From Sinomicrobium pectinilyticum (GTDB lineage Bacteria > Bacteroidota > Bacteroidia > Flavobacteriales > Flavobacteriaceae): a DNA stretch of 64,000 bases. Position numbers and translations under genes: made by a program. The notes beneath the pieces were generated by a model. That model ran no database searches, was not told the origin of the DNA, and saw only the letters and a list, made by a program, of their open reading frames with translations. The stretch spans positions 62,001 through 126,000 of the forward strand of contig NZ_RJTM01000002.1 of the NCBI RefSeq assembly GCF_003725735.1, given 5' to 3'. Below, piece by piece: positions 1 through 8,765 of this stretch (its first letter is position 1; every line of letters starts with the position of its first letter).

Positions 1-955
1 ACCCGGTAATACCGATCATCGCAGCATTGTCGGTAGTGTATTCGAACTTCGGGATAAAGGTTTTCCAACCGTATTTTTTTTCGGCTTCTTTCAGCGCGTT
101 CCGTATACCGGAATTGGCAGAAACCCCGCCGCCTATGGCAATCTGTCTGATTCCTGTTTCCTTACTGGCTTTTTTGAGCTTGTCCATCAGTATATTGACA
201 ATGGTATACTGAATAGAGGCACAAATATCCCTGAGGTTTTCTTCGATAAAAGCTGAATTTTCGGCTGTGTGTTTCTGTGTGAAGTACAATATGGAGGTTT
301 TGAGGCCGCTAAAACTGAAATTCAATCCGTCTACTTTCGGTTTCGGGAACCTGAATGCTTTCGGATCTCCTTCCCCGGCATATTTGTCAATAAGCGGTCC
401 GCCCGGGTAAGGGAGGCCGAGGATTTTAGCACTTTTGTCAAAAGCTTCTCCGACGGCATCATCAATAGTCTCGCCGATGACGGTCATATCAAAATAATTG
501 TCTACACGGATGATCTGTGTATGCCCGCCACTGATAGTCATGGCCAGGAACGGAAAGGTGGGTTTGTCAAAATTTTCTTCCTCGATAAAATGGGCCAGTA
601 TATGCGCCTGCATGTGATTTACTTCGATCAGCGGAATGTTTAGCCCGAGTGCCAGCGATTTGGCAAAGGATGTCCCGACGAGCAGAGAGCCCAACAAGCC
701 GGGGCCACTGGTAAAAGCTATGGCAGATAACTCTTTTTTACCGATATTTGCTTTGTCAAGGGCCATATGTACAACAGGAACAATATTCTGCTGGTGGGCC
801 CTGGATGCAAGTTCCGGAACAACACCGCCGTATTCTTCGTGGATTTTTTGAGTTGCAACAACATTGCTCAGGACTTTCCCGTTAAGTAAAACAGCGGCAG
901 AAGTGTCATCGCAGGAAGATTCTATGGCCAGAATGTATGTTTTTTGCTCCTTCAT
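1..955 (-). CDS. tsaD: tRNA N6-adenosine threonylcarbamoyltransferase TsaD (3' end cut by window edge)
   Basis: TsaD transfers the threonylcarbamoyl group from TC-AMP to A37 of ANN-decoding tRNAs, in complex with TsaB and TsaE in the cytoplasm. Read on the minus strand from ATG 953-955, the product starts MKEQKTYILAIESSCDDTS, the usual TsaD N-terminus. It carries the metal-site segment NHMQAHILAHF about one third in, and ends at the window edge inside the conserved TDNAAMIG segment. About 318 codons are present and the family is about 340 residues long, so only around 20 C-terminal residues lie outside. It is divergent from the TamB-like gene, and a good -7 box (TACCTTTG) lies 31 bp upstream of the start. 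Confidence 0.95.
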   Translation of the reverse strand, partial: MKEQKTYILAIESSCDDTSAAVLLNGKVLSNVVATQKIHEEYGGVVPELASRAHQQNIVPVVHMALDKANIGKKELSAIAFTSGPGLLGSLLVGTSFAKSLALGLNIPLIEVNHMQAHILAHFIEEENFDKPTFPFLAMTISGGHTQIIRVDNYFDMTVIGETIDDAVGEAFDKSAKILGLPYPGGPLIDKYAGEGDPKAFRFPKPKVDGLNFSFSGLKTSILYFTQKHTAENSAFIEENLRDICASIQYTIVNILMDKLKKASKETGIRQIAIGGGVSANSGIRNALKEAEKKYGWKTFIPKFEYTTDNAAMIGITG

Positions 956-985
956 CAGCACTTTTGGAATAAAAGTTGTTGCGTG

Positions 986-993
986 CAAAGGTA
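986..993 (-). promoter_or_regulatory. Bacteroidota -7 box for tsaD
   Basis: TACCTTTG on the minus strand fits the TAnnTTTG consensus exactly. Transcription would begin near 979, leaving a leader of about 24 nt before the tsaD ATG. A TTG lies about 22 nt upstream as a possible -33 element. Confidence 0.5.
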
Positions 994-1118
994 GGCATTT
1001 TGTTCGTTGTTTCACCAACCGAACCGATCACCGGGCATAACCGTAATCCGTATTTCATAACCTGTTAATTCAGTTAAGGCATATCAGAAAACTCAGGAAA
1101 ATAGTAGTCAGGACCTTT

Positions 1119-4100
1119 TTGATCCTGTTTGTGTTACTCGTGGCGGTGAGTATTTTTTTTGCACTTCCCCCGGTACAGACAGGTATTGCCAAAAGGGTAA
1201 CCCGCGCCCTTAATAAAGATTTCGGCACCAATATACAGGTGCAGAGGGTCTATATCTCTTTTTTTGGCAGTGTCAACCTGCGTGGTATCTATATAGAGGA
1301 CCATCACCGGGACACCCTGATCTCCGTAAATCGTCTCAATACATCACTGCTTAGCTTTCGGAATGTGAAAAGTATGATAGACGGGAAGCTGAATTTCGGT
1401 GACATGAGCATGGAAGGGGTGTTTTTTAATCTTCGCACCTATGAAGGCGAAGAAGATGCTAACCTGGACCTTTTCGTGGAAAAGCTGGACAGCGGGGACA
1501 CCACCAGCACAGCTACAGAACCCTTTTTACTTACCACCTCTTTTATACGCCTGGAAAATGCGCGCTTCAAGGTAACGGACGATAATGCCGAGAATCCCGG
1601 TATTCTCTATTTCAGGGATATTCATACGGACCTGCATGACTTCAAAATAGAAGGTCCCGAAGTCACCACGAAAATAAAACAACTCGGGTGGATCGCGGAC
1701 CGGGGTATGGAGGTACAGCGGCTCGATACCGATTTCTCTTACGGGCTGACCGAAATGCGGCTGGATAATCTTTCTATAGAAACGCCGGGATCGGATATTA
1801 AAGGTAATCTGGCTTTTTTGTATGACCGGGAGGATTTTTCTGATTTCCTGAACAAGGTAAGGATAGCGGGTAATTTTGAGGATGCTACTATTGCTTTTGA
1901 CGAAGTCAATACTTTTTATAACGAGTTCGGCCCGGGGAAGCGGGTAACCTTTAGTTCCGGTCTGGAAGGAGTACTCAATGACCTTCGGGCCAAAAACCTC
2001 CGTGTCACTACGGAAAATACAAGTATAGCCGGGAACTTTCATTTCAAGGGGCTGTTCTCTTCGGACCTCCCATTCCGGATGGATGCCGATATCGGGTATC
2101 TTTCCTCCAATTATTACCAGTTAAGAGGGCTCTTGCCCAACATACTCGGAAATTCACTGCCATCTTCCCTGAAAAAGCTCGGACAGCTTCGTGCTCGCGG
2201 AAAAGCCGTGATCACGGAAACCGCCATTAAGACTGACCTGGAGCTGGAAACCGAGTTGGGGAGCAGTGTTTCCGAACTGGAGCTTACCAAAATAAACGAC
2301 ATAGATAACGCATCCTATACCGGGACCATAACCCTGACGGATTTTGATTTAGGCAAGTTTATCGAAGATGAAGGTTTCGGGAAAACTTCCCTGGAACTGG
2401 ATGTAGACGGTAAAGGATTTACCAAGGAAACACTGAATACCGAAGTCAGGGGAGCCGTGAGCCAGGTCGTATATAATGGTTATAATTATAGGGATGTAGT
2501 GGTTTCCGGTGTGATTAAAGATCAGCTGTTCGACGGTTCCCTGGTATCTAATGATGAAAATTTTAAGATGAGTTTTGACGGTCTCGCCGATTTTTCCCTG
2601 TTGGAAAACCAGTTCGATTTCCGGGCCTCTATTACCCGGGCCGACTTCCGTGCTCTTAATTTTGTGTCCAGGGATAGCATATCCGTGTTTTCCGGAGATA
2701 TAAGTATGAATATTACCGGGAATGACATTGATAACCTTAAAGGGGAGATCAATTTTACCAGGACAAATTATAAGAACCAGAACGACGATTATTACTTTGA
2801 AGATTTCAAGATCATCTCCGTTATAGACGAGACCGGCCGGGTACTCACCGTGGACTCCCCCGAAATCATCAACGGCTTTATGAAAGGGAATTTCTCATTC
2901 CGGGAACTGGGCAAAATAGTACAGAACTCCGTTGGAAGTATCTATACCAATTACAGTCCGCACGATATAAAACCCGATCAGTATGTAGAGTTCAATTTCT
3001 TTATAAACAGCAAGATCATTGAAGTGTTTTACCCCGAGGTGAAACTGAGTAAAAACACCTATATAAAGGGAGAAATGATCGCGGATGAAGGAGACTTCAA
3101 GTTTAATTTCCGGTCGCCCGATATTGAGGCTTTCGGCAATGTTCTTAAAAATATCGACCTGCAGATCGATAATAAGAATCCTTTGTTCAATACCTATGTT
3201 GAGATCGGGGAGATCCATACCGGCTTCTACGATATTTCGCAGTTCAACCTCATTAATACCACCATTAAAGATACCTTGTTCTTCCGTACGGAATTTAAGG
3301 GAGGTGATGATTCCAAAGATGTATACAATCTGAACTTCTACCATACCATAACCCCTGATAACAGATCGGTAGTGGGGCTTAAAAGGTCTGAGGTAGGTTT
3401 TAAGGGGAATCAGTGGTTGCTGAATAAAGACAACAATCATAAAAACAGGGTGGTGTTCAACAAAACGCTGGATACGGTTACGGTAGAAGAAGTGGTGATG
3501 AATTACAGGGAGGAACAGATCAACCTTCAGGGGAAAATGATCGATTCCACATACAAGGATTTTTCGGTGCAGTTCAAAAATGTTTCCCTGGATAAAGTGA
3601 CCCCCGATATTGATAATCTCAACCTGAAAGGATTGATGAACGGAGAATTTTATGTGCTGCAACAGCGGAAAAATTTCTATCCCTCATCCAATCTGCGTAT
3701 TGATGATTTTACGGTAAATGACATCAACTTCGGTAATTTTGATGTGGGGATTGTCGGTAACCGTGACCTTTCGAGTTACGGTATCGATGCGGTCATACAG
3801 AAAGGGAATGAGAAGATACTGGATATCGTAGGAGATGTATCTTTTGAGAATAATACGTCTTCTCTCGATGTGGAAATGTCTATGAGCGACCTTGATATGA
3901 AAGCCTTTAGTATGCTGGGATCGGATGTTATTTCAGACCTCAGGGGAATGGCTTCGGGAAATGCCAGGCTCACGGGGACATTCAAAAAACCCGAACTGAA
4001 CGGACAGCTGACTCTGAGAGACGCCGGGTTGAAAATTCCGTATCTCAATGTCAACCTGGATTTTGACCCGGAAACTAAGGTAGATCTGTTCGGCCAGACA

Positions 4101-5555
4101 TTTCAGTTCAATGATATTACGCTGACCGATACGGAATATAAGACCAGGGCTTTGTTTGGCGGGACTATAACACATACTGCCTTTTCCGACTGGTACCTCG
4201 ACTTTTCCTTGGATACCCAGGGACAGCGTTTTCTGGCTCTCAACACCCCGGAGACCGAAGAAGAATTGTTTTATGGTACGGGGTTCATTAACGGAGAAGC
4301 ACAGATATACGGGCTTACGGATGAATTAACCATCAAGGTCTTTGCTACTACCGGGAAGGGAACATCATTAAAAATACCTTTGGATAATGAAGTAACAGTG
4401 GGGGATACTTCCTTTATCAATTTTATAGACAAGCAGGGAGAAACCAGCTTCGAGACCCACGAAAGAGAACTGGCCGACTATAAGGGACTGGAACTGGAGT
4501 TTGACCTGGATATAAACCCCGATGCGGAAGTGGAGATCGTCATTGACAAGGAGCTGGGAAGTTCGCTCAGGGGAAGAGGGGCCGGAAACATACTCCTGGA
4601 AATCAATACCAACGGTAAGTTCCGGATGTGGGGGGATTTTACGACCTATAGCGGAGACTACAATTTTAAGTACGGTGGAATCATAGAGAAAAAGTTCAAG
4701 GTGAAACCCGGTGGGTTTATGAGCTGGAACGGGGACCCGCTCCGGGCTAATGTTGATCTCGAAGCCGTATATAACCTGAATGCCAATCCGGCCGTTCTGC
4801 TGGACAATAATTCCGTGACCCGCAAGATAGAGACAGACCTTATCATTAAACTCAACGGGGAACTCCTGCAACCGGATATCGATTTCGATATTCAGTTCCC
4901 GGGGACCAATGCCGTGATTAATTCGGAGTTGCAGTATAAGCTGGATGATAAAAGTAAGCGGGAATTACAGGCTTTGTCCCTGCTGTCCCAGGGCGCTTTT
5001 ATTAATAATGAAATCAATATCAGCGGTGGCGGCGTGGCAGGTAACTTTATAGAATCCGGTTTTAGTATGCTGAACGATATTCTCAATTCCGGGGACGGTA
5101 AATTTGACATCGGGCTATCGTATGAACTCGGAACAAGAGATCCCAACCTGGATTTTGAGACGCAGGACAGGTTTGGTGTAACTGTTTCCACCCGGATAAA
5201 CGAGCGCATACTTATCAACGGAAAGATAGGAGTGCCGATAGGAGGTGTGGCGGAAACGGCGGTTGCCGGTGATGTGGAAGTACAGATATTGCTGAACGAG
5301 GACGGAACGCTGAGAGCGAGGATATTTAACAGGGAGAACGAAATACAGCAATGGCTTGCCGACCGCATAGGATATACCCAGGGTGCCGGTCTTTCCTATC
5401 AGGTAGACTTTAATACCTTCCGGGAGTTACTGCAGAAAATATTCACCAAAGAAAAAAAGGCCCCGGAGAATGTTTCCGCACCTCAGAAAGAAGTTTCCGC
5501 CGGATCGGAAACCATGGGGAATGGCCTGATCCGTTTCGGGCAGAAAGGAGATTGA
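1119..5555 (+). CDS. TamB-like translocation/assembly module protein (DUF490), about 1478+ aa
   Basis: Very large protein with one N-terminal membrane helix (ILFVLLVAVSIFFALPPV), followed by about 1400 residues of repetitive beta-rich sequence typical of the AsmA/TamB group. The C-terminal part matches the DUF490/TamB domain pattern (short strands rich in G, D and N; segments such as RGRGAGNILLEINTNGKF and DIGLSYELGTRDPN). TamB-type proteins span the periplasm and help outer-membrane protein or lipid traffic. The start is uncertain. The first usable codon in the frame, TTG 1119, would cut into the membrane helix, but the frame stays open back to 1047 and encodes a basic stretch (RHIRKLRKIVVRTF) that belongs before such a helix. 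The real start is therefore probably a non-ATG codon between 1047 and 1119. It is divergent from tsaD and ends at a strong hairpin shared with the convergent symporter gene. Confidence 0.85.
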   Translation: MILFVLLVAVSIFFALPPVQTGIAKRVTRALNKDFGTNIQVQRVYISFFGSVNLRGIYIEDHHRDTLISVNRLNTSLLSFRNVKSMIDGKLNFGDMSMEGVFFNLRTYEGEEDANLDLFVEKLDSGDTTSTATEPFLLTTSFIRLENARFKVTDDNAENPGILYFRDIHTDLHDFKIEGPEVTTKIKQLGWIADRGMEVQRLDTDFSYGLTEMRLDNLSIETPGSDIKGNLAFLYDREDFSDFLNKVRIAGNFEDATIAFDEVNTFYNEFGPGKRVTFSSGLEGVLNDLRAKNLRVTTENTSIAGNFHFKGLFSSDLPFRMDADIGYLSSNYYQLRGLLPNILGNSLPSSLKKLGQLRARGKAVITETAIKTDLELETELGSSVSELELTKINDIDNASYTGTITLTDFDLGKFIEDEGFGKTSLELDVDGKGFTKETLNTEVRGAVSQVVYNGYNYRDVVVSGVIKDQLFDGSLVSNDENFKMSFDGLADFSLLENQFDFRASITRADFRALNFVSRDSISVFSGDISMNITGNDIDNLKGEINFTRTNYKNQNDDYYFEDFKIISVIDETGRVLTVDSPEIINGFMKGNFSFRELGKIVQNSVGSIYTNYSPHDIKPDQYVEFNFFINSKIIEVFYPEVKLSKNTYIKGEMIADEGDFKFNFRSPDIEAFGNVLKNIDLQIDNKNPLFNTYVEIGEIHTGFYDISQFNLINTTIKDTLFFRTEFKGGDDSKDVYNLNFYHTITPDNRSVVGLKRSEVGFKGNQWLLNKDNNHKNRVVFNKTLDTVTVEEVVMNYREEQINLQGKMIDSTYKDFSVQFKNVSLDKVTPDIDNLNLKGLMNGEFYVLQQRKNFYPSSNLRIDDFTVNDINFGNFDVGIVGNRDLSSYGIDAVIQKGNEKILDIVGDVSFENNTSSLDVEMSMSDLDMKAFSMLGSDVISDLRGMASGNARLTGTFKKPELNGQLTLRDAGLKIPYLNVNLDFDPETKVDLFGQTFQFNDITLTDTEYKTRALFGGTITHTAFSDWYLDFSLDTQGQRFLALNTPETEEELFYGTGFINGEAQIYGLTDELTIKVFATTGKGTSLKIPLDNEVTVGDTSFINFIDKQGETSFETHERELADYKGLELEFDLDINPDAEVEIVIDKELGSSLRGRGAGNILLEINTNGKFRMWGDFTTYSGDYNFKYGGIIEKKFKVKPGGFMSWNGDPLRANVDLEAVYNLNANPAVLLDNNSVTRKIETDLIIKLNGELLQPDIDFDIQFPGTNAVINSELQYKLDDKSKRELQALSLLSQGAFINNEINISGGGVAGNFIESGFSMLNDILNSGDGKFDIGLSYELGTRDPNLDFETQDRFGVTVSTRINERILINGKIGVPIGGVAETAVAGDVEVQILLNEDGTLRARIFNRENEIQQWLADRIGYTQGAGLSYQVDFNTFRELLQKIFTKEKKAPENVSAPQKEVSAGSETMGNGLIRFGQKGD

Positions 5556-5560
5556 AGAAA

Positions 5561-5630
5561 GTACGAAGTTAGGAGTGCGAAGATTTTTTAAGCTTTACTT
5601 CTAACTTCGTACTCCTAACTTCGTGCTTCT
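5561..5630. repeat. Long inverted repeat built from a 14-bp unit, between convergent genes
   Basis: Left arm 5561-5582 pairs with right arm 5605-5626 over 22 bp with two mismatches, giving a strong hairpin between the TamB-like stop (5555) and the symporter stop (5635). On the minus strand the right arm is a tandem of ACGAAGTTAGGAGT and ACGAAGTTAGAAGT, and the left arm holds one more copy of the unit on the plus strand. It probably acts as a two-way terminator, but its modular make-up suggests a dispersed intergenic repeat. Confidence 0.75.
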
Positions 5631-5634
5631 GACT

Positions 5635-7467
5635 TTACAAAATATCACTTTTCATGCGGTTCCATACTACGGCCAGTAATAAGCCGGAGACGATCATCGC
5701 AACAGTAAGCCCTGTGGCAAGCGCATAATTACCGTATATCCAGTTTCCTGTGGCAAACATACAGCAGTAAACCAATATACAGCCCAGGACCATAGCCAGG
5801 ATCCCGGAAGGGATCGACCATTTTTCCCTGTTGTCCACAATATTGATATCCTCTGCCTGTGCCTGGTCCAGTATTTTTTTCCATCCCGGTCCGCCGGGCT
5901 GTGTCTTTTGGTAAAAACTGTACAATACTTCCTTTTTTTCCGGTTTGGTGGCAAAGGTTACGATCACCCATATAATGGTGGTAATAAGCACTATGGCGGG
6001 CAGGGTGGCCCAGGAGGGAAATATACCTGCTATAGCGGTGCTGTCTATTTCTTTATAGCCGAAGAGGTAGTCTCCCAGAGGGGAGAGGGTCAGTACCAGG
6101 CTGGTAATGGCCGCGGCAAACATTACGGAAATTTCGCTCCATGCGTTGATACGCCACCAGAACCAACGGAGTATATATACCAGTCCGGTTCCGGCACCGA
6201 ACATCAGCAGAATGTCAAACAGTTGTTTCGCATTGGTGAGCAGTAATGCCATTATCGCACTGGCCACCATGAGCAATACGGTAGAAATACGGCCCACGTT
6301 AACCAGTTCTTTTTCCGATGCGTTTTTGCGTATCGTCTGTTTGTAGAAGTCATTTACGATGTATGACGATCCCCAGTTCAGCTGTGTGGAAATAGTACTC
6401 ATATAAGCAGCCCCCAGAGAGGCCAGAACAAGTCCGAGAAGCCCGTTGGGAAGCTTGGTGAGCATAGCTGAGTATGCCAGGTCGTGCCCCAGTTTGCTTT
6501 CCTCGATACCGGGGAATGCTTCGTGTATACTGGCTACGTCGGGAAATACTACAAGAGATGCCAGGGCTACCAGTATCCAGGGCCACGGTCTTACGCCGTA
6601 GTGCATGATATTGAAGAAAAAAGTAGACGCTATGGCATGATTTTCGTTTTTTGCCGCCAGCATACGCTGTGCAATATACCCTCCTCCTCCGGGTTCCGAC
6701 CCCGGATACCAGGAACTCCACCACTGTACCGCCAGTGGGATGATAAGGATGGAGATCAGCGCTTCCGTATCTGAAAAGTCTGGTAAAATAGAGAGTTTTC
6801 CCGCTACGTTTTCATGGGTGATCAACTTGGAAATACCACCTACTTCCGGAAGGTTTACCAGGTAATAAGCAGCCCCCACGGCACCGATAATGGCTGTGAA
6901 AAACAAGATGAAATCCGTATAGACAACACCTTTGAATCCTCCTATGGCACTGAATATAACGGTGATCACCCCTCCTATGAGAACCGTTTGTACAGGAGAT
7001 AGCCCCAGCATTACCCCGCCGATTTTTATCGCTGCAAGGTTTACCGCAGCCAGGGTGATGATGTTAAAAAAGAGGCCGAGGTAAATGGAGCGGAAACCGC
7101 GAAGGAACTTCGCCGGTTTTCCGCCGTACCGCAGTTCGTAAAATTCCATGTCCGTCAATACATTGGATTTGCGCCATAGTTTGGCATAAATAAACACGGT
7201 AGACAGCCCTGTCAGCAAAAAGGCCCACCAGGCCCAGTTGCCCGAAACTCCGTTGGTGCGGACAATATCGGTCACCAGGTTAGGGGTATCGGTAGAAAAT
7301 GTTGTGGCCACCATAGAAAAGCCTAACAGCCACCAGGGCATGCTACGGCCGGAGAGAAAATATTCCGTGGTATTCTTCCCTGAACTCCTGGACACAACAA
7401 TGCCGACGATCAGTGTTATTGCGAAAAAACCGAAGATAAGGGAGTAATCTAATAATGATAGTTTCAT
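5635..7467 (-). CDS. Sodium:solute symporter family transporter, 610 aa
   Basis: Polytopic inner-membrane protein of the SSS family (Na+-coupled uptake of sugars, sialic acids, amino acids or similar). The N-terminal pattern (YSLIFGFFAITLIVGIVVS, then SGKNTTEYFLSGRSMPWW and FSMVATTFSTDTPN) is the characteristic first two helices and Na+-site region. A further 12 or so hydrophobic segments follow. I chose ATG 7465-7467 (MKLSLLDYSL), which starts just before the first helix. An upstream in-frame start at 7527 would add 20 unlikely residues. The substrate is not evident. The LytTR regulator gene lies 102 bp upstream on the same strand, so the regulator may control this transporter. Confidence 0.88.
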   Translation of the reverse strand: MKLSLLDYSLIFGFFAITLIVGIVVSRSSGKNTTEYFLSGRSMPWWLLGFSMVATTFSTDTPNLVTDIVRTNGVSGNWAWWAFLLTGLSTVFIYAKLWRKSNVLTDMEFYELRYGGKPAKFLRGFRSIYLGLFFNIITLAAVNLAAIKIGGVMLGLSPVQTVLIGGVITVIFSAIGGFKGVVYTDFILFFTAIIGAVGAAYYLVNLPEVGGISKLITHENVAGKLSILPDFSDTEALISILIIPLAVQWWSSWYPGSEPGGGGYIAQRMLAAKNENHAIASTFFFNIMHYGVRPWPWILVALASLVVFPDVASIHEAFPGIEESKLGHDLAYSAMLTKLPNGLLGLVLASLGAAYMSTISTQLNWGSSYIVNDFYKQTIRKNASEKELVNVGRISTVLLMVASAIMALLLTNAKQLFDILLMFGAGTGLVYILRWFWWRINAWSEISVMFAAAITSLVLTLSPLGDYLFGYKEIDSTAIAGIFPSWATLPAIVLITTIIWVIVTFATKPEKKEVLYSFYQKTQPGGPGWKKILDQAQAEDINIVDNREKWSIPSGILAMVLGCILVYCCMFATGNWIYGNYALATGLTVAMIVSGLLLAVVWNRMKSDIL

Positions 7468-7569
7468 GAAAGTTGTAGTTAGTAATTGTTTCCTGGTTAT
7501 ATTTATTTTTTTATAAAAAATCTTCAATGCAACACCCGGGCCGGATCGCCAGCAGTAATTCTGTGGTTT

Positions 7570-8292
7570 TCATATCAGGTCCTGGTTGTCCTTAAAAATA
7601 CTTTCTTTGGCCTGTTTGATATAGTTTCTTCCTATGGGGATCCTCTTGTTGTTTATTTCTATAATGTTCCCTTCTACCGCTTTTACCTTGTCTATGGCTA
7701 TCGTATAGGACCGGTGTACACGTATAAAATTGGCGGAGGGGAGTTCTTCCGTGATATTGGTCAGGGATTTATGAACAATGTATTCGTCGATAGTGGTTAC
7801 AACCTTGATATAATCTTTGAGGCTTTCGATAAAGAGAATATCATTGAGGTTGACTTTTACCATTTTTTTGTCTACCTTTAAGAACATGTGAGGTTCTTGC
7901 TGAGCCTTAATGTTTACGAGCCCACCCCTTTTTATAGTAATTTCTTTGGTAAGCTTGTTTACCGTTTTCGCAAAACGATGGAAGGGGATGGGTTTTACCA
8001 GATAGTCAAACACATCGAGTTCATAGCTTTCCACGGCATATTCCCGGTAGGCCGTGGTGATGACGACGAATGCGTTGTAGTTGATGTTTTTGATGAAATC
8101 CAGCCCGCTCATTTTGGGCATGTTTATATCGAGGAAAATAACATCTATATCATTGTTTTCCAACGAGGCCATGGCTTCGACCGGGTTGTTATGACAGGCG
8201 GAGATTTCCAGGTTTTGGAACTCCCCTGCATGAGATGACAATACACTTGCGGCAAGAGGTTCGTCATCTATAATGATACATTTAATTTTCAT
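7570..8292 (-). CDS. LytTR-family response regulator, 240 aa
   Basis: N-terminal receiver domain (about residues 1-120) with the acidic pair in IIIDDEP, phospho-acceptor D55 in FLDINMP, T80 and K100, all in canonical positions. The C-terminal LytTR DNA-binding domain (about 135-235) shows the usual FIESLKDYIKV, FIRVHRSY and IPIGRNY motifs. LytTR regulators normally pair with a membrane His-kinase (LytS or 7TM type), but no such kinase is in this window, so it is an orphan here. It lies directly upstream of the SSS symporter on the same strand. Confidence 0.92.
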   Translation of the reverse strand: MKIKCIIIDDEPLAASVLSSHAGEFQNLEISACHNNPVEAMASLENNDIDVIFLDINMPKMSGLDFIKNINYNAFVVITTAYREYAVESYELDVFDYLVKPIPFHRFAKTVNKLTKEITIKRGGLVNIKAQQEPHMFLKVDKKMVKVNLNDILFIESLKDYIKVVTTIDEYIVHKSLTNITEELPSANFIRVHRSYTIAIDKVKAVEGNIIEINNKRIPIGRNYIKQAKESIFKDNQDLI

Positions 8293-8765
8293 CTGTATGC
8301 TGGTTTAGAAATGCGGCATATTGCCGGTGCCATTCTGTTATCTGGTTTATGGCCAGAATTTTGAAAAATTGACAAAAACATCTCAAAAAGAGCCAAAAAA
8401 TAGATGTATTTTTACTAAAAACAAAATATTTTAAAATAATTTTTTGTGTGCGTAAATTACTGATATTTACTAATATGTAAAATGATGTAATTGATGAGTT
8501 TTTTGATGTTGTTCAGCTAATTTATTTTTGTTACGGGATATTAAGCTCTAAATTTTTGCGCTGGAAATTGTGTGCTCCCGCGTCTTCAGGCGCCTTGCCG
8601 GCGCAGGAAGGAACAAGTGTTTTTTTGGCGGAAAACAATATCTCTAAGTCCGGAAAATAACGCTGTTTGTAACAGAGTTGAGTGCGCTGGTCGAAAAAGT
8701 TTTAGCATATGAACCATATAGAATAGTTTAGTTTCGAAAAAATAATCACATTCACACCGTTAGTT
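8293..8765. other. 473-bp AT-rich intergenic region with a candidate nagB promoter
   Basis: Separates the divergent LytTR and nagB genes. TTTG at 8502-8505 and TATTTTTG at 8523-8530 (17-bp spacer) form a plausible promoter for nagB, which would give a leader of about 230 nt. A short GC-rich hairpin (GCGCC 8590-8594, GGCGC 8600-8604) lies in that leader. I see no RNA gene or conserved reading frame here. Confidence 0.35.

Noticed and set aside
2895-3662. 255-codon frame antisense to the TamB-like gene.
   Set aside because: No recognisable domain. The sense frame is continuous over 4.4 kb.
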